The notes under the pieces: model-generated
What the model was told of the DNA's origin: nothing
Seen by the model: only the letters and a program-made list of their open reading frames with translations
Database searches by the model: none
Source: RGIG3701 sp031553595
Lineage (GTDB): Bacteria > Planctomycetota > Planctomycetia > Pirellulales > Thermoguttaceae
Length of the DNA: 64,000 nucleotides
Direction: 5' to 3'
NCBI GenBank assembly: GCA_031553595.1
Contig: JAVBLI010000016.1
Location: forward strand, 248,001 to 312,000
Program-made: the position numbers and the translations under genes
Part shown: piece after piece, positions 1-8,520 of the stretch
Layout of the letters: each line of letters begins with the position of its first letter
Numbering within the stretch: the first letter of the stretch is position 1

Positions 1-54
1 CATTCGCCGATTTACAAGCCGCAGTCCACCCAAGGCGGCCTGCCGCTGGAATAA
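1..54 (+). CDS. 3' end of an upstream gene (partial)
   Basis: Reading from base 1 in frame 1 gives 17 codons (HSPIYKPQSTQGGLPLE) and then TAA at 52-54. A strong intrinsic terminator follows 22 bases later, so this looks like the true end of a gene that starts before the window. The fragment is too short to assign a family. Confidence 0.6.
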   Translation, partial: HSPIYKPQSTQGGLPLE

Positions 55-75
55 AAACGTCTCGCGACATGCATC

Positions 76-110
76 AAAAAAGGGAGCTGATTTCGGCTCC
101 CTTTTTGTTT
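76..110 (+). terminator. Rho-independent terminator of the upstream gene
   Basis: AAAAAGGGAGC (77-87) pairs with GCTCCCTTTTT (96-106) around an 8-base loop, and a T-rich run follows on the plus strand. It sits just past the stop at 52-54. The A-tract on the other side could let it also work on the minus strand for the gene ending at 260. Confidence 0.85.
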
Positions 111-140
111 TATCGGATGTTTAGCAAGGGATCGCTACGA

Positions 141-235
141 CAAGAACAGCAGCCGGGAATGGACTGAAACGCAATGACCGGATAGAAATGGAGTGCGTTT
201 CCACTTCGAATCCGGTCATTGCGCTGCTGTTTCGT
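141..235. repeat. Family A palindromic repeat, copy 1 (shortened)
   Basis: Starts with the family end CAAGAACAGCAGCCGGGA, continues with an ATGGACTGAAACGCA arm, and contains the inner pair GACCGGAT (176-183) and ATCCGGTC (210-217). The right side is shortened: after the inner core it jumps to GCTGCTGTTTCGTG and lacks the usual CCGGGA-complement stretch. It lies in a convergent gap between the first gene's terminator and the end of the minus-strand gene at 260. Confidence 0.8.
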
Positions 236-259
236 GAATACATTAACCCGATAATCGCT

Positions 260-829
260 CTAATTCGGGTCATGGGGCAGATCACGCGGAAACGGCGTCG
301 CCTCGTGCGGCGGAGCCATCTTTTCATTTACATCTTCCCACGCGTCCCGCTCCTCTTCCGTGGCGTAATACGTGAGCCAGATTTCCTGATTTTCGTTGAT
401 CCCGGCACAGTCCCAGTGCAGATAACCGTTGCGGCGTTCGATCATTTTCTCGCGGCAGGGAAGAATTTCGTGGCAAATCAGCAGATAAAGCTCTTCGTCG
501 GACAGATGATCCGTGAAGTCCAGCACGATTTGCTTCGTGTAAAGGTGATGGATCAGATTCCACAGTTCCTCGCGCAACACGGCGGCGGTCATGCCGCGGT
601 GCGAAATCGGTTTCAGCGGCGGCGTAAACCACTGATAAATCGGGAGGCTCGGGGCCGTTTCCCACGCCAGCATGGACGCCAGGTACTCGTTCTCCTGGGT
701 GATGGGAAGTTGACTCGATTCCACCTGGGAAATGGATTCGTCGTAATACGGCTCCAGTTCATTTCGCAATTCCGCGTTTCGCAGCAGCGCATCCAATTCT
801 TCCGGCGGTATTCGTTTCACTTCGATCAT
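260..829 (-). CDS. Conserved hypothetical protein, 189 aa
   Basis: An intact acidic protein with no signal peptide or membrane segment, so probably cytoplasmic. It has a charged N-terminus (MIEVKRIPPEELDALL), a middle rich in Trp, Leu and His (about residues 85-120), and a run of acidic residues before a Pro-rich C-terminus. I recognise no catalytic motif. The start at 829 has only a modest upstream purine run (AGGAAG, touching the ATG). The plus-strand frame across this region lacks any family signature. Function unknown. Confidence 0.7.
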   Translation of the reverse strand: MIEVKRIPPEELDALLRNAELRNELEPYYDESISQVESSQLPITQENEYLASMLAWETAPSLPIYQWFTPPLKPISHRGMTAAVLREELWNLIHHLYTKQIVLDFTDHLSDEELYLLICHEILPCREKMIERRNGYLHWDCAGINENQEIWLTYYATEEERDAWEDVNEKMAPPHEATPFPRDLPHDPN

Positions 830-859
830 CTTCCTGCTCGCTTGTCGTTTTATGTTTGG

Positions 860-1015
860 CTTGGCGAATCACCATGCGGCTTGTGCGGCAGACCGTCTGG
901 TAAGCCGAGCCCTTCGGTGGGTCGCCTGGGTGGTTGCAAAAAAAGCGGCGTCTTCCCTGACACCGCCCGCGTTTGCACGTTTCAGCAGGGTGATGTCACT
1001 TTCCGCCACGGCGAA
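860..1015. ncRNA. Candidate structured RNA or leader
   Basis: Nested complementary segments run through this gap. GGCGA (863-867) pairs with TCGCC (922-926), CACC (870-873) with GGTG (916-919), GGCTT (878-882) with AAGCC (902-906), and CAGA (889-892) with TCTG (896-899). A second unit pairs GCAAA (936-940) with TTTGC (972-976), enclosing GCGG (945-948) with CCGC (963-966) and GTC (950-952) with GAC (959-961). The order is colinear, as expected of a folded RNA. On the minus strand it would be the leader of the gene starting at 829; on the plus strand it would lie upstream of the small genes at 1115. It does not match SRP RNA, 6S, RNase P, tmRNA or the common riboswitches as I know them. Strand and identity are open. 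Confidence 0.35.
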
Positions 1016-1114
1016 TAAAATTTGGCGTTCATTCGTCCGTATAGTGATAATTTACCCGATATTTACATACTTTCAAGTTTTTTTCACGGAATTCCGCAAG
1101 AATTTTAGGAGAAC

Positions 1115-1312
1115 ATGCATGGCCTTCTTGACGCGACACGAATAACCGTTAAAGTTTGCCATTTTTTGAAGCAAAAAACATCCGGAATAAGCGATTTAAA
1201 TGAAATAACCGGCGTTAAAAGACTTTTTTTGGGAATTTTTTCGAAAAAATCCGGAGACGTACTAAAGTCGCTTTTCGGCGCCGCCGATATGTATTCGGAC
1301 ATCGGAAAATAG
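1115..1312 (+). CDS. Small hypothetical protein, 65 aa
   Basis: The ATG at 1115 is preceded by AGGAGAAC, a good Shine-Dalgarno at proper spacing, which is the main reason to accept it. The product is basic, with a central hydrophobic patch (RLFLGIFSKK) and no recognised domain. It ends 22 bases before the next small gene on the same strand, so the two may be co-transcribed. Base composition is more AT-rich than in the neighbours. It could also be a leader peptide for the downstream gene. Confidence 0.45.
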   Translation: MHGLLDATRITVKVCHFLKQKTSGISDLNEITGVKRLFLGIFSKKSGDVLKSLFGAADMYSDIGK

Positions 1313-1334
1313 ATTTTTTAGTGAGACGGGGCCC

Positions 1335-1571
1335 ATGATCAAAAGCTTTTTGTACGCACTCGGATTCTTTCTCATCCTCCTCGGAGCACAGTGCTTTTTT
1401 ATCGAAAAGTTCGTGTTCAAATTCCAAAACTCGGAGCTGGTCGACCAGGCGGCCCAGGTGTATGAGAAAGTGCCCTGCGAATTTAACTCCTCGCCGACTG
1501 CCGGGTGGTGCCTGATTTTTATCGGCGCCGCGATGATTCTTTATAACTTCACGGCCGGGTGGCGGAAGTAA
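1335..1571 (+). CDS. Small two-helix membrane protein, 78 aa
   Basis: The product has two clear hydrophobic segments, about residues 4-22 (FLYALGFFLILLGAQCFF) and 56-73 (GWCLIFIGAAMILYNFTAG), joined by a polar loop of about 30 residues. A short cytoplasmic tail ends in WRK. This predicts a small inner-membrane hairpin protein of unknown function. The start ATG has no strong Shine-Dalgarno (a GGGGCCC stretch precedes it). It is followed directly by a family A repeat that separates it from the convergent threonine ammonia-lyase gene. Confidence 0.65.
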   Translation: MIKSFLYALGFFLILLGAQCFFIEKFVFKFQNSELVDQAAQVYEKVPCEFNSSPTAGWCLIFIGAAMILYNFTAGWRK

Positions 1572-1576
1572 GGAGA

Positions 1577-1700
1577 CAAGAACAGCAGCGGGGAGCGGAG
1601 CGTCAGCGCAGAGACCGGATCGAAGTGGGATAAGCCCCGGCGGTTCTATCCGGTCTCTTCGCGTCACTGCGTTCCGCTGCGCTCCCGGCTGCTGTTCTTG
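1577..1700. repeat. Family A palindromic repeat, copy 2
   Basis: Begins CAAGAACAGCAGCGGGGA and ends TCCCGGCTGCTGTTCTTG, with inner AGACCGGAT and ATCCGGTCT. The left arm is the GCGGAGCGTCAGCGCAG type; the right arm, read as its complement, is the GCGCAGCGGAACGCAGTGACGCG type. It fills the gap between two convergent genes and could act as a bidirectional terminator-like hairpin. Confidence 0.9.
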
Positions 1701-1725
1701 CGGATGCATCGTTGATAGATTTGTC

Positions 1726-2919
1726 CTAACACAGCTTATACCCCGCCTCTTCCAGCGCGCGGCGAATCGTTTCGATGTGCTCGAAATTCCGTGTTTCCAG
1801 GTCGATTTTCAGGTAACAGCCGTTAATGTCGGAATTTTCGCTGGTACGTTCGTGCAGGACGGAAATGACGTTTCCGCCGAGGTCCGCGACGATTTGGGAG
1901 ACGCCTTTGAGCTGGCCGGGCTTGTCGACGAGCTCGATATTCAGGGCGCAGGAACGGCCGGATTTCAGCAGGCCTCGCTTAATGACGCGGGAGAGGATGG
2001 TCACGTCGATGTTCCCGCCGGAGACCAGACACACGACGTTTTTCCCTCTCACGGGGACTTTATGGAACATGGCCGCCGCGACCGCCACGGCCCCGGCCCC
2101 CTCCGCGATCAGTTTCTGCTGCTCGATGAGCGTGAGGATGGCGGAGGAAATTTCGTCATCCGTGACGGAAACGATTTCGTCGAGGTAATCGTTGCACAGC
2201 GCGAAAGTCAGCTCGCCGGGTTCTTTGACGGCGATTCCGTCGGCGATGGTCGAGACGGAGTCCAGCCGCTGGATTTTGTGGTTCATGATGGATTTCAGCA
2301 TGCTCGCGGCCCCGGCAGCCTGGACACCGTAAACTTTCACGCGAGGATTGAGCGTTTTGATGGTGTACGCCACGCCCGCTGCCAGTCCGCCGCCGCCGAC
2401 GGGCACGATCACGGCGTCCATCCGCGGCAATTGTTCCAGTAGCTCCTGCCCGATGGTGCCCTGGCCGGCTATGACGTTTTCGTCGTTAAAGGGGTGGATG
2501 AACGTGTACCCGAACTCGTCCCGCATTTCCAGGGCCCGCTGATACGCGTCGTCGTACACACCCTCGACCAGGCACACGTCCGCGCCGTACGCCTTCGTGG
2601 CTTCCACCTTCGAAATCGGGGCGTTATCGGGCAGGCAGATGATGGCCGGGATGCCGTTCTGGGTGGCGGCCATGGCCACTCCCTGCGCATGATTCCCCGC
2701 GGAACAGGCCACCACGCCGCGCTCTTTTTCCGCGTCCGTCAGCTGTGAAATGCGGTAATACGCCCCGCGAACCTTGAAAGACCCAGTAATTTGCAGGTTT
2801 TCGGTCTTCAGATAAATATTACTCTCGGGCACGATTAGCGGCGCGTGGATCAGATCCGTTCTCCGCAGCACATCTTTCAGCACGTACGAGGCGCGATAAA
2901 CATTATCAAGCGTCAGCAT
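1726..2919 (-). CDS. ilvA: Threonine ammonia-lyase (threonine dehydratase)
   Basis: A PLP enzyme that deaminates L-threonine to 2-oxobutanoate, the entry to isoleucine synthesis or threonine breakdown. The PLP lysine lies in TGSFKVRGAYY (about residue 49); the glycine-rich phosphate-binding loop VGGGGLAAGV and the later SGGNID are present. About 397 aa with one C-terminal ACT domain (about 320-397), which fits the single-ACT ilvA/tdcB-like subfamily rather than the two-ACT E. coli IlvA. I place the start at the ATG at 2919 (MLTLDNVYRA); a TTG at 2931 is possible, and neither has a strong Shine-Dalgarno. The gene appears monocistronic. Confidence 0.93.
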   Translation of the reverse strand: MLTLDNVYRASYVLKDVLRRTDLIHAPLIVPESNIYLKTENLQITGSFKVRGAYYRISQLTDAEKERGVVACSAGNHAQGVAMAATQNGIPAIICLPDNAPISKVEATKAYGADVCLVEGVYDDAYQRALEMRDEFGYTFIHPFNDENVIAGQGTIGQELLEQLPRMDAVIVPVGGGGLAAGVAYTIKTLNPRVKVYGVQAAGAASMLKSIMNHKIQRLDSVSTIADGIAVKEPGELTFALCNDYLDEIVSVTDDEISSAILTLIEQQKLIAEGAGAVAVAAAMFHKVPVRGKNVVCLVSGGNIDVTILSRVIKRGLLKSGRSCALNIELVDKPGQLKGVSQIVADLGGNVISVLHERTSENSDINGCYLKIDLETRNFEHIETIRRALEEAGYKLC

Positions 2920-2967
2920 GGAAATGGGCAATGGTTAATAGTTAATGGTGGATGGTAAATTAGAAAA

Positions 2968-3012
2968 TCACCCCGTTTAGCCGTGTCAGCGCGTCGGGCC
3001 AAACGGGGTGAA
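2968..3012 (-). terminator. Hairpin downstream of the gene at 3041, likely terminator
   Basis: TCACCCCGTTT (2969-2979) pairs with AAACGGGGTGA (3001-3011) as a near-perfect 11-bp stem around a GC-rich loop. On the minus strand a TTTTCTAATTT run follows, as expected for termination of the secreted-protein gene that ends at 3041. Confidence 0.6.
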
Positions 3013-3040
3013 TGTGATAAGCCGCTAAACAGGCAGTGCG

Positions 3041-4105
3041 TCAAATACCGTTTTTACTGCGGTAATCGTTCAGCTCCTGCGTGACTTTCTGCGCGGTTTC
3101 CGCGTCGCCGGCATTCCGGTAACACTCGGCCATGCGCACCAGTGTGTTATCGTGATAATTAAACTGAATCCGCTCGGGCGTCCTGGCCACGACAAAAGCC
3201 CGGTTCAGCCAGCTTATTTCGTGCTCGGTGAGCGGGATTTCCAACGCTTTGCGATAAAATTCCGCCGCCAGAACATACGGATTTTTCGGTTGCGGCGGCG
3301 CACCGGGCGTCACCTCGACCATCCCCATGACGGACACTTTATCCGGGGAGGTACTGGCGGCACTTTCGGTCAGGGCCGCCGCGATATTCGCTAATTCCAG
3401 CGTTTCCTTCGCGCTTTGCAGCGCACCATCCAGCCGAGAGTAAATCCAGGCGGTCATTTGCTCATCCGTGAAACCTTCCGTCCGCTTCACCGTTTCCAGC
3501 ATCCCGGAAGGCATACCCGTCGCGGAGGCTAGGCAGCGGTCGGGGAAGTTTTCGCACAGCAGCCGGGCGAGTTTCGGGTACGCACATTCGCTCATGGCGT
3601 ACGCGTAAATTTCCGTCAGTTCCGCGGCCGTGGGGCCCTGGCCGGCGTCATCCCATTTTTTGACGGCCTGCACGCCGTTCGCCACCCCCGCGTCATTCTT
3701 CGCACGCAGGCTGATATTCAGCAGCCAGAACGCTTCCGTGAGGCTTTTCGCCTCCGATTTCTCGAATCCCGTGGCGACCGTCTCCAGCGAATCTTTCTCG
3801 GGCTTCGCGGCTTCTTCCGCCAGGTAATTCGTCACGTCCTGCGTCACTTCCTGCCAGAGCGTCGGGCCGTCTTCCGCGTCACCGACATGCAGCGGGCCCA
3901 CATGCACCTCGGAACCTTCCGTGGTGTCCACGCCGATGAAGCGGGTTACGTCGACCTTCGCGCCGCCGTCCCCATCCGTGTGGATGTGAATGGGCCCCAG
4001 ATCCATGTGGAACTGCGCCCCCGCCGGCGAAACACACAGAAGCAGGAATAACATGCCGGAAATCGCCGGCCCGAATCCCCCCGCTTTTCTCCATAAACTT
4101 ACCAT
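3041..4105 (-). CDS. Secreted hypothetical protein, 354 aa
   Basis: The start is set at the ATG at 4105 because AGGAGG lies six bases upstream, the clearest Shine-Dalgarno of this part of the window. A longer reading from 4186 would put charged residues ahead of the signal peptide. The N-terminus is a typical signal peptide (MVSLWRKAGG, then a FLLLCVSPAGAQ core with cleavage after AGA). The mature part begins with a His/Asp-rich stretch (FHMDLGPIHIHTDGDGG) and then becomes alpha-helical with possible TPR-like pairs near the C-terminus (WLNRAFVVARTPERIQ, ECYRNAGDAETAQK). Probably periplasmic; no enzymatic motif recognised. It shares direction and a 93-nt gap with the TPR gene upstream. Confidence 0.75.
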   Translation of the reverse strand: MVSLWRKAGGFGPAISGMLFLLLCVSPAGAQFHMDLGPIHIHTDGDGGAKVDVTRFIGVDTTEGSEVHVGPLHVGDAEDGPTLWQEVTQDVTNYLAEEAAKPEKDSLETVATGFEKSEAKSLTEAFWLLNISLRAKNDAGVANGVQAVKKWDDAGQGPTAAELTEIYAYAMSECAYPKLARLLCENFPDRCLASATGMPSGMLETVKRTEGFTDEQMTAWIYSRLDGALQSAKETLELANIAAALTESAASTSPDKVSVMGMVEVTPGAPPQPKNPYVLAAEFYRKALEIPLTEHEISWLNRAFVVARTPERIQFNYHDNTLVRMAECYRNAGDAETAQKVTQELNDYRSKNGI

Positions 4106-4198
4106 GATAACCCTCCTGTCCGTATTTGAAAAGTAAAACTCAGTGACACTGAAAAACACGAGAGCGAAAAACGCCGGGGTTTTCACCTGAAACGGCGA

Positions 4199-5578
4199 TT
4201 ACGCCTCCGCTTTTTGTATTTCTGTTAAAAAACGGTCGCACTGCGTGACCAGTTCTTGGTCGCCGTCGGCATCCGCCAGCTCCCGCGCCTTCCGGATGTC
4301 TGCCGCAGCCTCCGCCGTTTTCGAAAGCCCGCAGTACGCCTCCGCGCGATAAAGGTAAAGGTCGATTTCCGCCGGCATCATTTCAATCGCCCGCGTGAGA
4401 TCCTGGATGGCCTCCTCGAAATTCATTAATTCCGAATTCGCCAGCCCCCGCAGCTCGTACCCGTCCCATTCAGGATCCAACTGCTGTGCGGTCTGGAAAT
4501 CATGCAGCGCTTCCTCCGCACGCCCGAGGAAAAACAGGCACGTGCCACGCTCCTGATAATAAAACGCCTCTTCGGGCTCAAAATCGATCGCGAGGGTGAA
4601 ATCCGCCGCGGCGCCCTCATAATCGTCCATGCCGAGCTTCGCCTGGCCGCGGAAGCCGTAAACGAGGATGTCCGGGTCCGTCTCCAGGGCTTTATTAAAG
4701 AACCCCATGGCGGCGACGAAATCCTCCTGGTAAAGCATTAATTGCCCCAGCATGCTCCACGCCAGAGCGCTTTCCGGGTCCAGCTCCACAACTTTCTGCA
4801 AATCTCGCATCGCTTCCGGCATCTTTTCCATCAGGAAATACGTCCGCCCACGCCCGTAAAGCGCGTCCGGGCTCTCCGGATCCATCTCCAGCGCCCGCTC
4901 GAAATCGCGCATCGCATCTTCCAGCCGGCCCAGCTCCAGGCACGTGGCCCCGTGCGCCTCCACGACCATCATATTTTCCGGCTCCAGCCCTGCCGCCAGG
5001 GCATAATATTGCTCAGCGTTCAGGAAATCATGCTGGAACTCGTACGTCATGGCGGTCATCAGCAGGGTGTCGAAATCGGGGGAAATGGCCAGCCGCTGAT
5101 GAAAAACCTCCAGCGCGTCATCATACCGGCCGCAGACCTGAAGCGCCACGCCGCAATCATAATACGCGTCCAGAAAATCAGGATTATCAGAGATCAGCTC
5201 TTTCAGCTCGCCGATCGCCTCCTCCACCAAATCACCAAGGAAATGGGTGTGAGCCAGCCAGTAACGGACTTCCACGTTTTTCGGATCCAGCTCCCGCGCC
5301 CGCAGAAACGACTGTTCCGCGTCTTCATACATCAGCAGGGATAATTCCGTGTATCCACGCACCAGCCACGCAAGGAAAAACTCCGGCTCCTGCTGGCACG
5401 CCTCCGTAAAGAGCTTCAGTGCCTGCTCCAGCTCATCCTGTAAGGCCAGGTGAATGCCCCGGGACAGCAGCCCCTCCACAGGAGATTCCGTCCGCGTAAG
5501 GATGGCCAGCATCTGCTCAAAAAAACTCATTCCTGCATCCTGCGGTGATCGGTTATCCATGAGAAATCCATTCTTCAT
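4199..5578 (-). CDS. TPR repeat protein, 459 aa
   Basis: At least ten consecutive 34-residue tetratricopeptide repeats run from about residue 40 to the end, with recurring patterns such as AWLVRGYTELSLLMYEDAEQ and ALYGRGRTYFLMEKMPEA. There is no signal peptide or membrane helix, so this is a cytoplasmic scaffold for protein-protein contacts; partners unknown. The start is uncertain: ATG 5578 has no Shine-Dalgarno, and the internal Met starts MDNRSPQ and MSFFEQM are equally plausible and remove only linker residues. It precedes the secreted 354-aa protein on the same strand. Confidence 0.85.
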   Translation of the reverse strand: MKNGFLMDNRSPQDAGMSFFEQMLAILTRTESPVEGLLSRGIHLALQDELEQALKLFTEACQQEPEFFLAWLVRGYTELSLLMYEDAEQSFLRARELDPKNVEVRYWLAHTHFLGDLVEEAIGELKELISDNPDFLDAYYDCGVALQVCGRYDDALEVFHQRLAISPDFDTLLMTAMTYEFQHDFLNAEQYYALAAGLEPENMMVVEAHGATCLELGRLEDAMRDFERALEMDPESPDALYGRGRTYFLMEKMPEAMRDLQKVVELDPESALAWSMLGQLMLYQEDFVAAMGFFNKALETDPDILVYGFRGQAKLGMDDYEGAAADFTLAIDFEPEEAFYYQERGTCLFFLGRAEEALHDFQTAQQLDPEWDGYELRGLANSELMNFEEAIQDLTRAIEMMPAEIDLYLYRAEAYCGLSKTAEAAADIRKARELADADGDQELVTQCDRFLTEIQKAEA

Positions 5579-5679
5579 AAAAAACGCGGCGGCGGAAAAA
5601 ATGGCATTTTCCGTATAATCGTACTCTCCACGTTCATTTTAATCCCTCCACGCAAAAGACACAAGAGGCGCGACAGAAA

Positions 5680-7914
5680 TTATGGCAGGCTTTTCCGGCA
5701 TTTTAAAATCGCTTTTAAATCCCCATTCGGCGCTGCGCAAAACGCTTGGACGCCGCAATTTTCCAGCAGCGTGTACGCCAGTGGCGTCAGCCCGGCGTCT
5801 TTCGGATCCATTTCATGCCGCTTCATCCACAGCCCGGCCGCCGTGGCGCCCACCGTGGGCACCTGCTGCGTTAAACTCATCTGACGGGACTTGTCCGCCC
5901 CACCCAGCGGAATGGAAAGCTGCATGGGATCTGAAAACGTCATGCGTTCACCCGAAAATACCAGCGGCTCCTCCACTTCCAGCAGGGATAAAAGCCAGTC
6001 GTCCACGCCGTCCCACGGGTCGCGCTGCGCCAGGGCCAGCGCCGCCACGTACCCCATGGCGTACTGCTGCGACTCGCCGCAGGCCAGCGATTTATGGTTC
6101 CGGATGGCGGATAACAGAATTTTCGCGTCATTTTTCGTGCCGCTTTGTCCCACGAGGAAGCAGAGCAGGGCGTGATGCGTAATTTTTTGGCCCCGGAACT
6201 GGACGGAGTACGTAAGTTGCAGCAATTCATCCATTTCGCGCAAGTCGTCCGCGTCCACCTCCGCCAGAAAACGCCCCGCCAGCGGAACCGCCACTTCCGG
6301 CTTTATACGTGCCAGCATCACGAGCTCCGCCGCGCTGAGGCACTCTTTTTTCTCCAGCCGGGGCGTGAGCGTCCGCAATACGATTTCCGTCCAGCGATTT
6401 TCACCGCTTTCCTCCAGTAAAATCGGGTACGCCAGCTGCCGCCGCGGGGAGGAAATATCCACGAGGTGGAAGTACGCGTCCGGAAATTGGGGGTGCGGGA
6501 TGGCCCGGTCAAGACGGTATTTCCCCGGTTTAAGATAATTTCCTTTGACGCACTCGACGGTCGTGCCGTCCAAATTTTCAAAATGCGTTTCGGAAAGCAT
6601 CTGCCCACTTTTTTGCGGCACGCCGATTTCCAGAATCTGGGCGGAACTCAGCGTCCGGTCTCTCCAGAACTCCGCCGCGATGGTGGGCACGGACAGGCTC
6701 TGCAGGTACGCGATGACGGCTTTTCCATCTGGCGAAACACGCTCATTTTTCGCCAGCTCCTGCAATTTTCGGTGTACTTCCGGCGCGTATTTTTGGCATG
6801 CCAGCGCGTCTTCCAGGCAGCGGACGGCGTTCCAGTGCGCCAGGTCCTGCGTTTTTTCTTTTTCATTCAGATCACTCTGAAAAACGGCGCCGGCCGGCTT
6901 TTTTTGCAAATTCTGGCCGGGCTCAATCATGCGTAATGGGGCGAAACGTGGCGGATTTTCTGCATTTTGTGCTTCCGCTCGCGGCGCGGGCGGCTGAAAA
7001 GAAAAAGGGGATTCATGCGGCGCCAAAATCGGCTGATTTCTCGCCTCCAGCACGTTTTTTTTCTCTTTTTCCGACTGTTGCAGCGCATGTATTTCCACCT
7101 CACGCATTTCCGGCGCAACCGTCCGCAGCCACCCGGCAATTTGCGCTTCCGTCATTTTCGGTGTGTTTTCCGGCGTGTCCGGCATCAGCAGCCACGTCTG
7201 ACGGGCACGCATGGCCAGCTCCAGCAGCGCGATTTCATCCCCGGCCGTACCCGTTTTTTTCAGAATTTCCGCGAACATGACCTGGTACGTCCGCTGGGCC
7301 GTTTCCGGCTTTCGTGCCAGTTCCGCCAGTTCCCGCTGCGCAAAAAGCCGCGCGCCGGCATCCGCGGACAGCAATTTTTGCGTCATATCCGCAATTTTTG
7401 CATTTTCCGCCTCTTTTGTTACCGGATTTTCCACATTTCTCGCCGACGGGGCTTCCCGAAACTCCGCCGGGAGCGTTTTCAGAACTTGCGTCAAGGTGTG
7501 CTGCACTTCATAAGAAACGCCCGGATGCCGGAGTTTTTCCCGGATGGCGCGGGCCAGTCCCGGCTGCGTAACCGGCGTTTCCGCATGCAGAATCAGGGTG
7601 ATTCGGGCTTTTTCGCGATCCAGATAACGTTCACTGTCTAAAAGCGTGAAAAGGGCAGGGTAATCCGCATCAGCGGCCGCCGGAACACCGGGTGTATTTT
7701 CCCCGGCCGGGGCGTTTCGCGCGGCTGTAAGAAGAAAGAACACGAAAATCGCCGTCCCCAAAAACGTAAAAAATAACGAAAAATGGGGATGAGAGCGTGC
7801 TCGCCGGACTTTTGACATGGGGAAACGGGACATTTTTTGATTTTCAATTAAAATAAAGACGTCCGTCCGCCTCCGCGGCGGGGAATTCGTCTTGACATTC
7901 GGAGAAATATTCAT
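5680..7914 (-). CDS. Large membrane-anchored or secreted hypothetical protein, 744 aa
   Basis: The N-terminus is basic and followed by a hydrophobic segment (FFTFLGTAIFVFFLLTAA, about residues 48-66) and an APAGE sequence that could be a signal-peptidase site. The exported part is helical and repeats leucine-rich helical pairs resembling HEAT/armadillo repeats (for example ARITLILHAETPVTQPGLARAIREK). No catalytic motif was found. The start may be further in (MSRFPMSKVRR), since the first ATG has no Shine-Dalgarno and the segment before it is unusually polar. Probably a periplasmic or membrane-bound scaffold; function unknown. It is divergent from the small secreted protein at 7996. Confidence 0.75.
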   Translation of the reverse strand: MNISPNVKTNSPPRRRTDVFILIENQKMSRFPMSKVRRARSHPHFSLFFTFLGTAIFVFFLLTAARNAPAGENTPGVPAAADADYPALFTLLDSERYLDREKARITLILHAETPVTQPGLARAIREKLRHPGVSYEVQHTLTQVLKTLPAEFREAPSARNVENPVTKEAENAKIADMTQKLLSADAGARLFAQRELAELARKPETAQRTYQVMFAEILKKTGTAGDEIALLELAMRARQTWLLMPDTPENTPKMTEAQIAGWLRTVAPEMREVEIHALQQSEKEKKNVLEARNQPILAPHESPFSFQPPAPRAEAQNAENPPRFAPLRMIEPGQNLQKKPAGAVFQSDLNEKEKTQDLAHWNAVRCLEDALACQKYAPEVHRKLQELAKNERVSPDGKAVIAYLQSLSVPTIAAEFWRDRTLSSAQILEIGVPQKSGQMLSETHFENLDGTTVECVKGNYLKPGKYRLDRAIPHPQFPDAYFHLVDISSPRRQLAYPILLEESGENRWTEIVLRTLTPRLEKKECLSAAELVMLARIKPEVAVPLAGRFLAEVDADDLREMDELLQLTYSVQFRGQKITHHALLCFLVGQSGTKNDAKILLSAIRNHKSLACGESQQYAMGYVAALALAQRDPWDGVDDWLLSLLEVEEPLVFSGERMTFSDPMQLSIPLGGADKSRQMSLTQQVPTVGATAAGLWMKRHEMDPKDAGLTPLAYTLLENCGVQAFCAAPNGDLKAILKCRKSLP

Positions 7915-7995
7915 TATCAGTATAACACGTTTTTACGGTTATGTCCAGAAAAATCGCCCGCCGATTCCCCTCATTTCCTGTCGGAGCCGCGTCTA

Positions 7996-8361
7996 ATGTC
8001 CCTGAAAGAAAAACTTCCCGTCCGCGGTAAATTTCGCCTGTGCCTCATTCTTTGCATGGTTTTCGCAGGTTTCGTCATGTTCCCGGCGGTGCCCCCCGAA
8101 TGTTGCGCGCAGGGGGTGACGGAATTAACCCCCGCGAAAGTAAAAGCCCTGCTGCGGTGCCCCACGGACGACTCCCGGCAATTCGTGGATGACGCTTTCG
8201 CGCTGGTGCGGCGGGGAAAAATCCCGGAGCAGTTCCTGCTGTCCGCATTCAATTATGCATACAAAAAGCCGCAGAATCAGTGGTGGTATTTTGAGTGGGT
8301 GCTTACCCGCACGTGCCAGGAGGCGGGACTGAATCTGGCGAAATTGCGGCAGGAACTGTGA
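7996..8361 (+). CDS. Small secreted hypothetical protein, 121 aa
   Basis: MSLKEKLPVRGK is followed by a hydrophobic core (LCLILCMVFAGFVMFPAV) and a probable cleavage region near CCAQG, giving a mature protein of about 80 residues. The mature part contains conserved-looking Trp/Tyr residues (QNQWWYFEWVL) and ends in LRQEL. It is probably exported; two Cys next to the cleavage site leave a lipoprotein possible. Function not recognised. A GGAG nine bases before the ATG supports the start. A family C low-complexity repeat begins immediately after the stop codon. Confidence 0.65.
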   Translation: MSLKEKLPVRGKFRLCLILCMVFAGFVMFPAVPPECCAQGVTELTPAKVKALLRCPTDDSRQFVDDAFALVRRGKIPEQFLLSAFNYAYKKPQNQWWYFEWVLTRTCQEAGLNLAKLRQEL

Positions 8362-8520
8362 GGGAATGAGAAATAAAAAAATAAAGAAATGAGAAATAAA
8401 GAAATGTTTATTTATTTCGGGATGACTGGGGGATGGCGATAAGAAGGTAATTTGAGCACTTTCCCCAAAATTTCTCATTTTTTTATTTCTTTATTCCTTC
8501 ATTTTTTTATTTCTCATTTC
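8362..8520. repeat. Family C low-complexity inverted repeat, copy 1
   Basis: The left arm (8362-8406) is built of GAGAAATAAA/GAAATG words; the right arm (8469-8520) is the reverse complement of the same words (TTTCTCATTTTTTTATTTC). The right arm overlaps the 3' end of the minus-strand gene ending at 8491 and encodes its final residues (EMRNKKMKE). Confidence 0.7.

Noticed and set aside
900..930. Glycine-riboswitch-like CACCGAAGG on the minus strand
   Set aside because: The other conserved parts (GGAGAG, CTCTCAGG) are missing.
869..1009. A 46-codon minus-strand frame starting with GTG at 1009
   Set aside because: No ribosome-binding site and short; the base-pairing pattern explains the region at least as well.
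188..1018. A 276-codon open frame on the plus strand opposite the 189-aa gene
   Set aside because: Arg-rich, no family resemblance, covers the family A repeat and the structured gap; the minus-strand frame is more protein-like.
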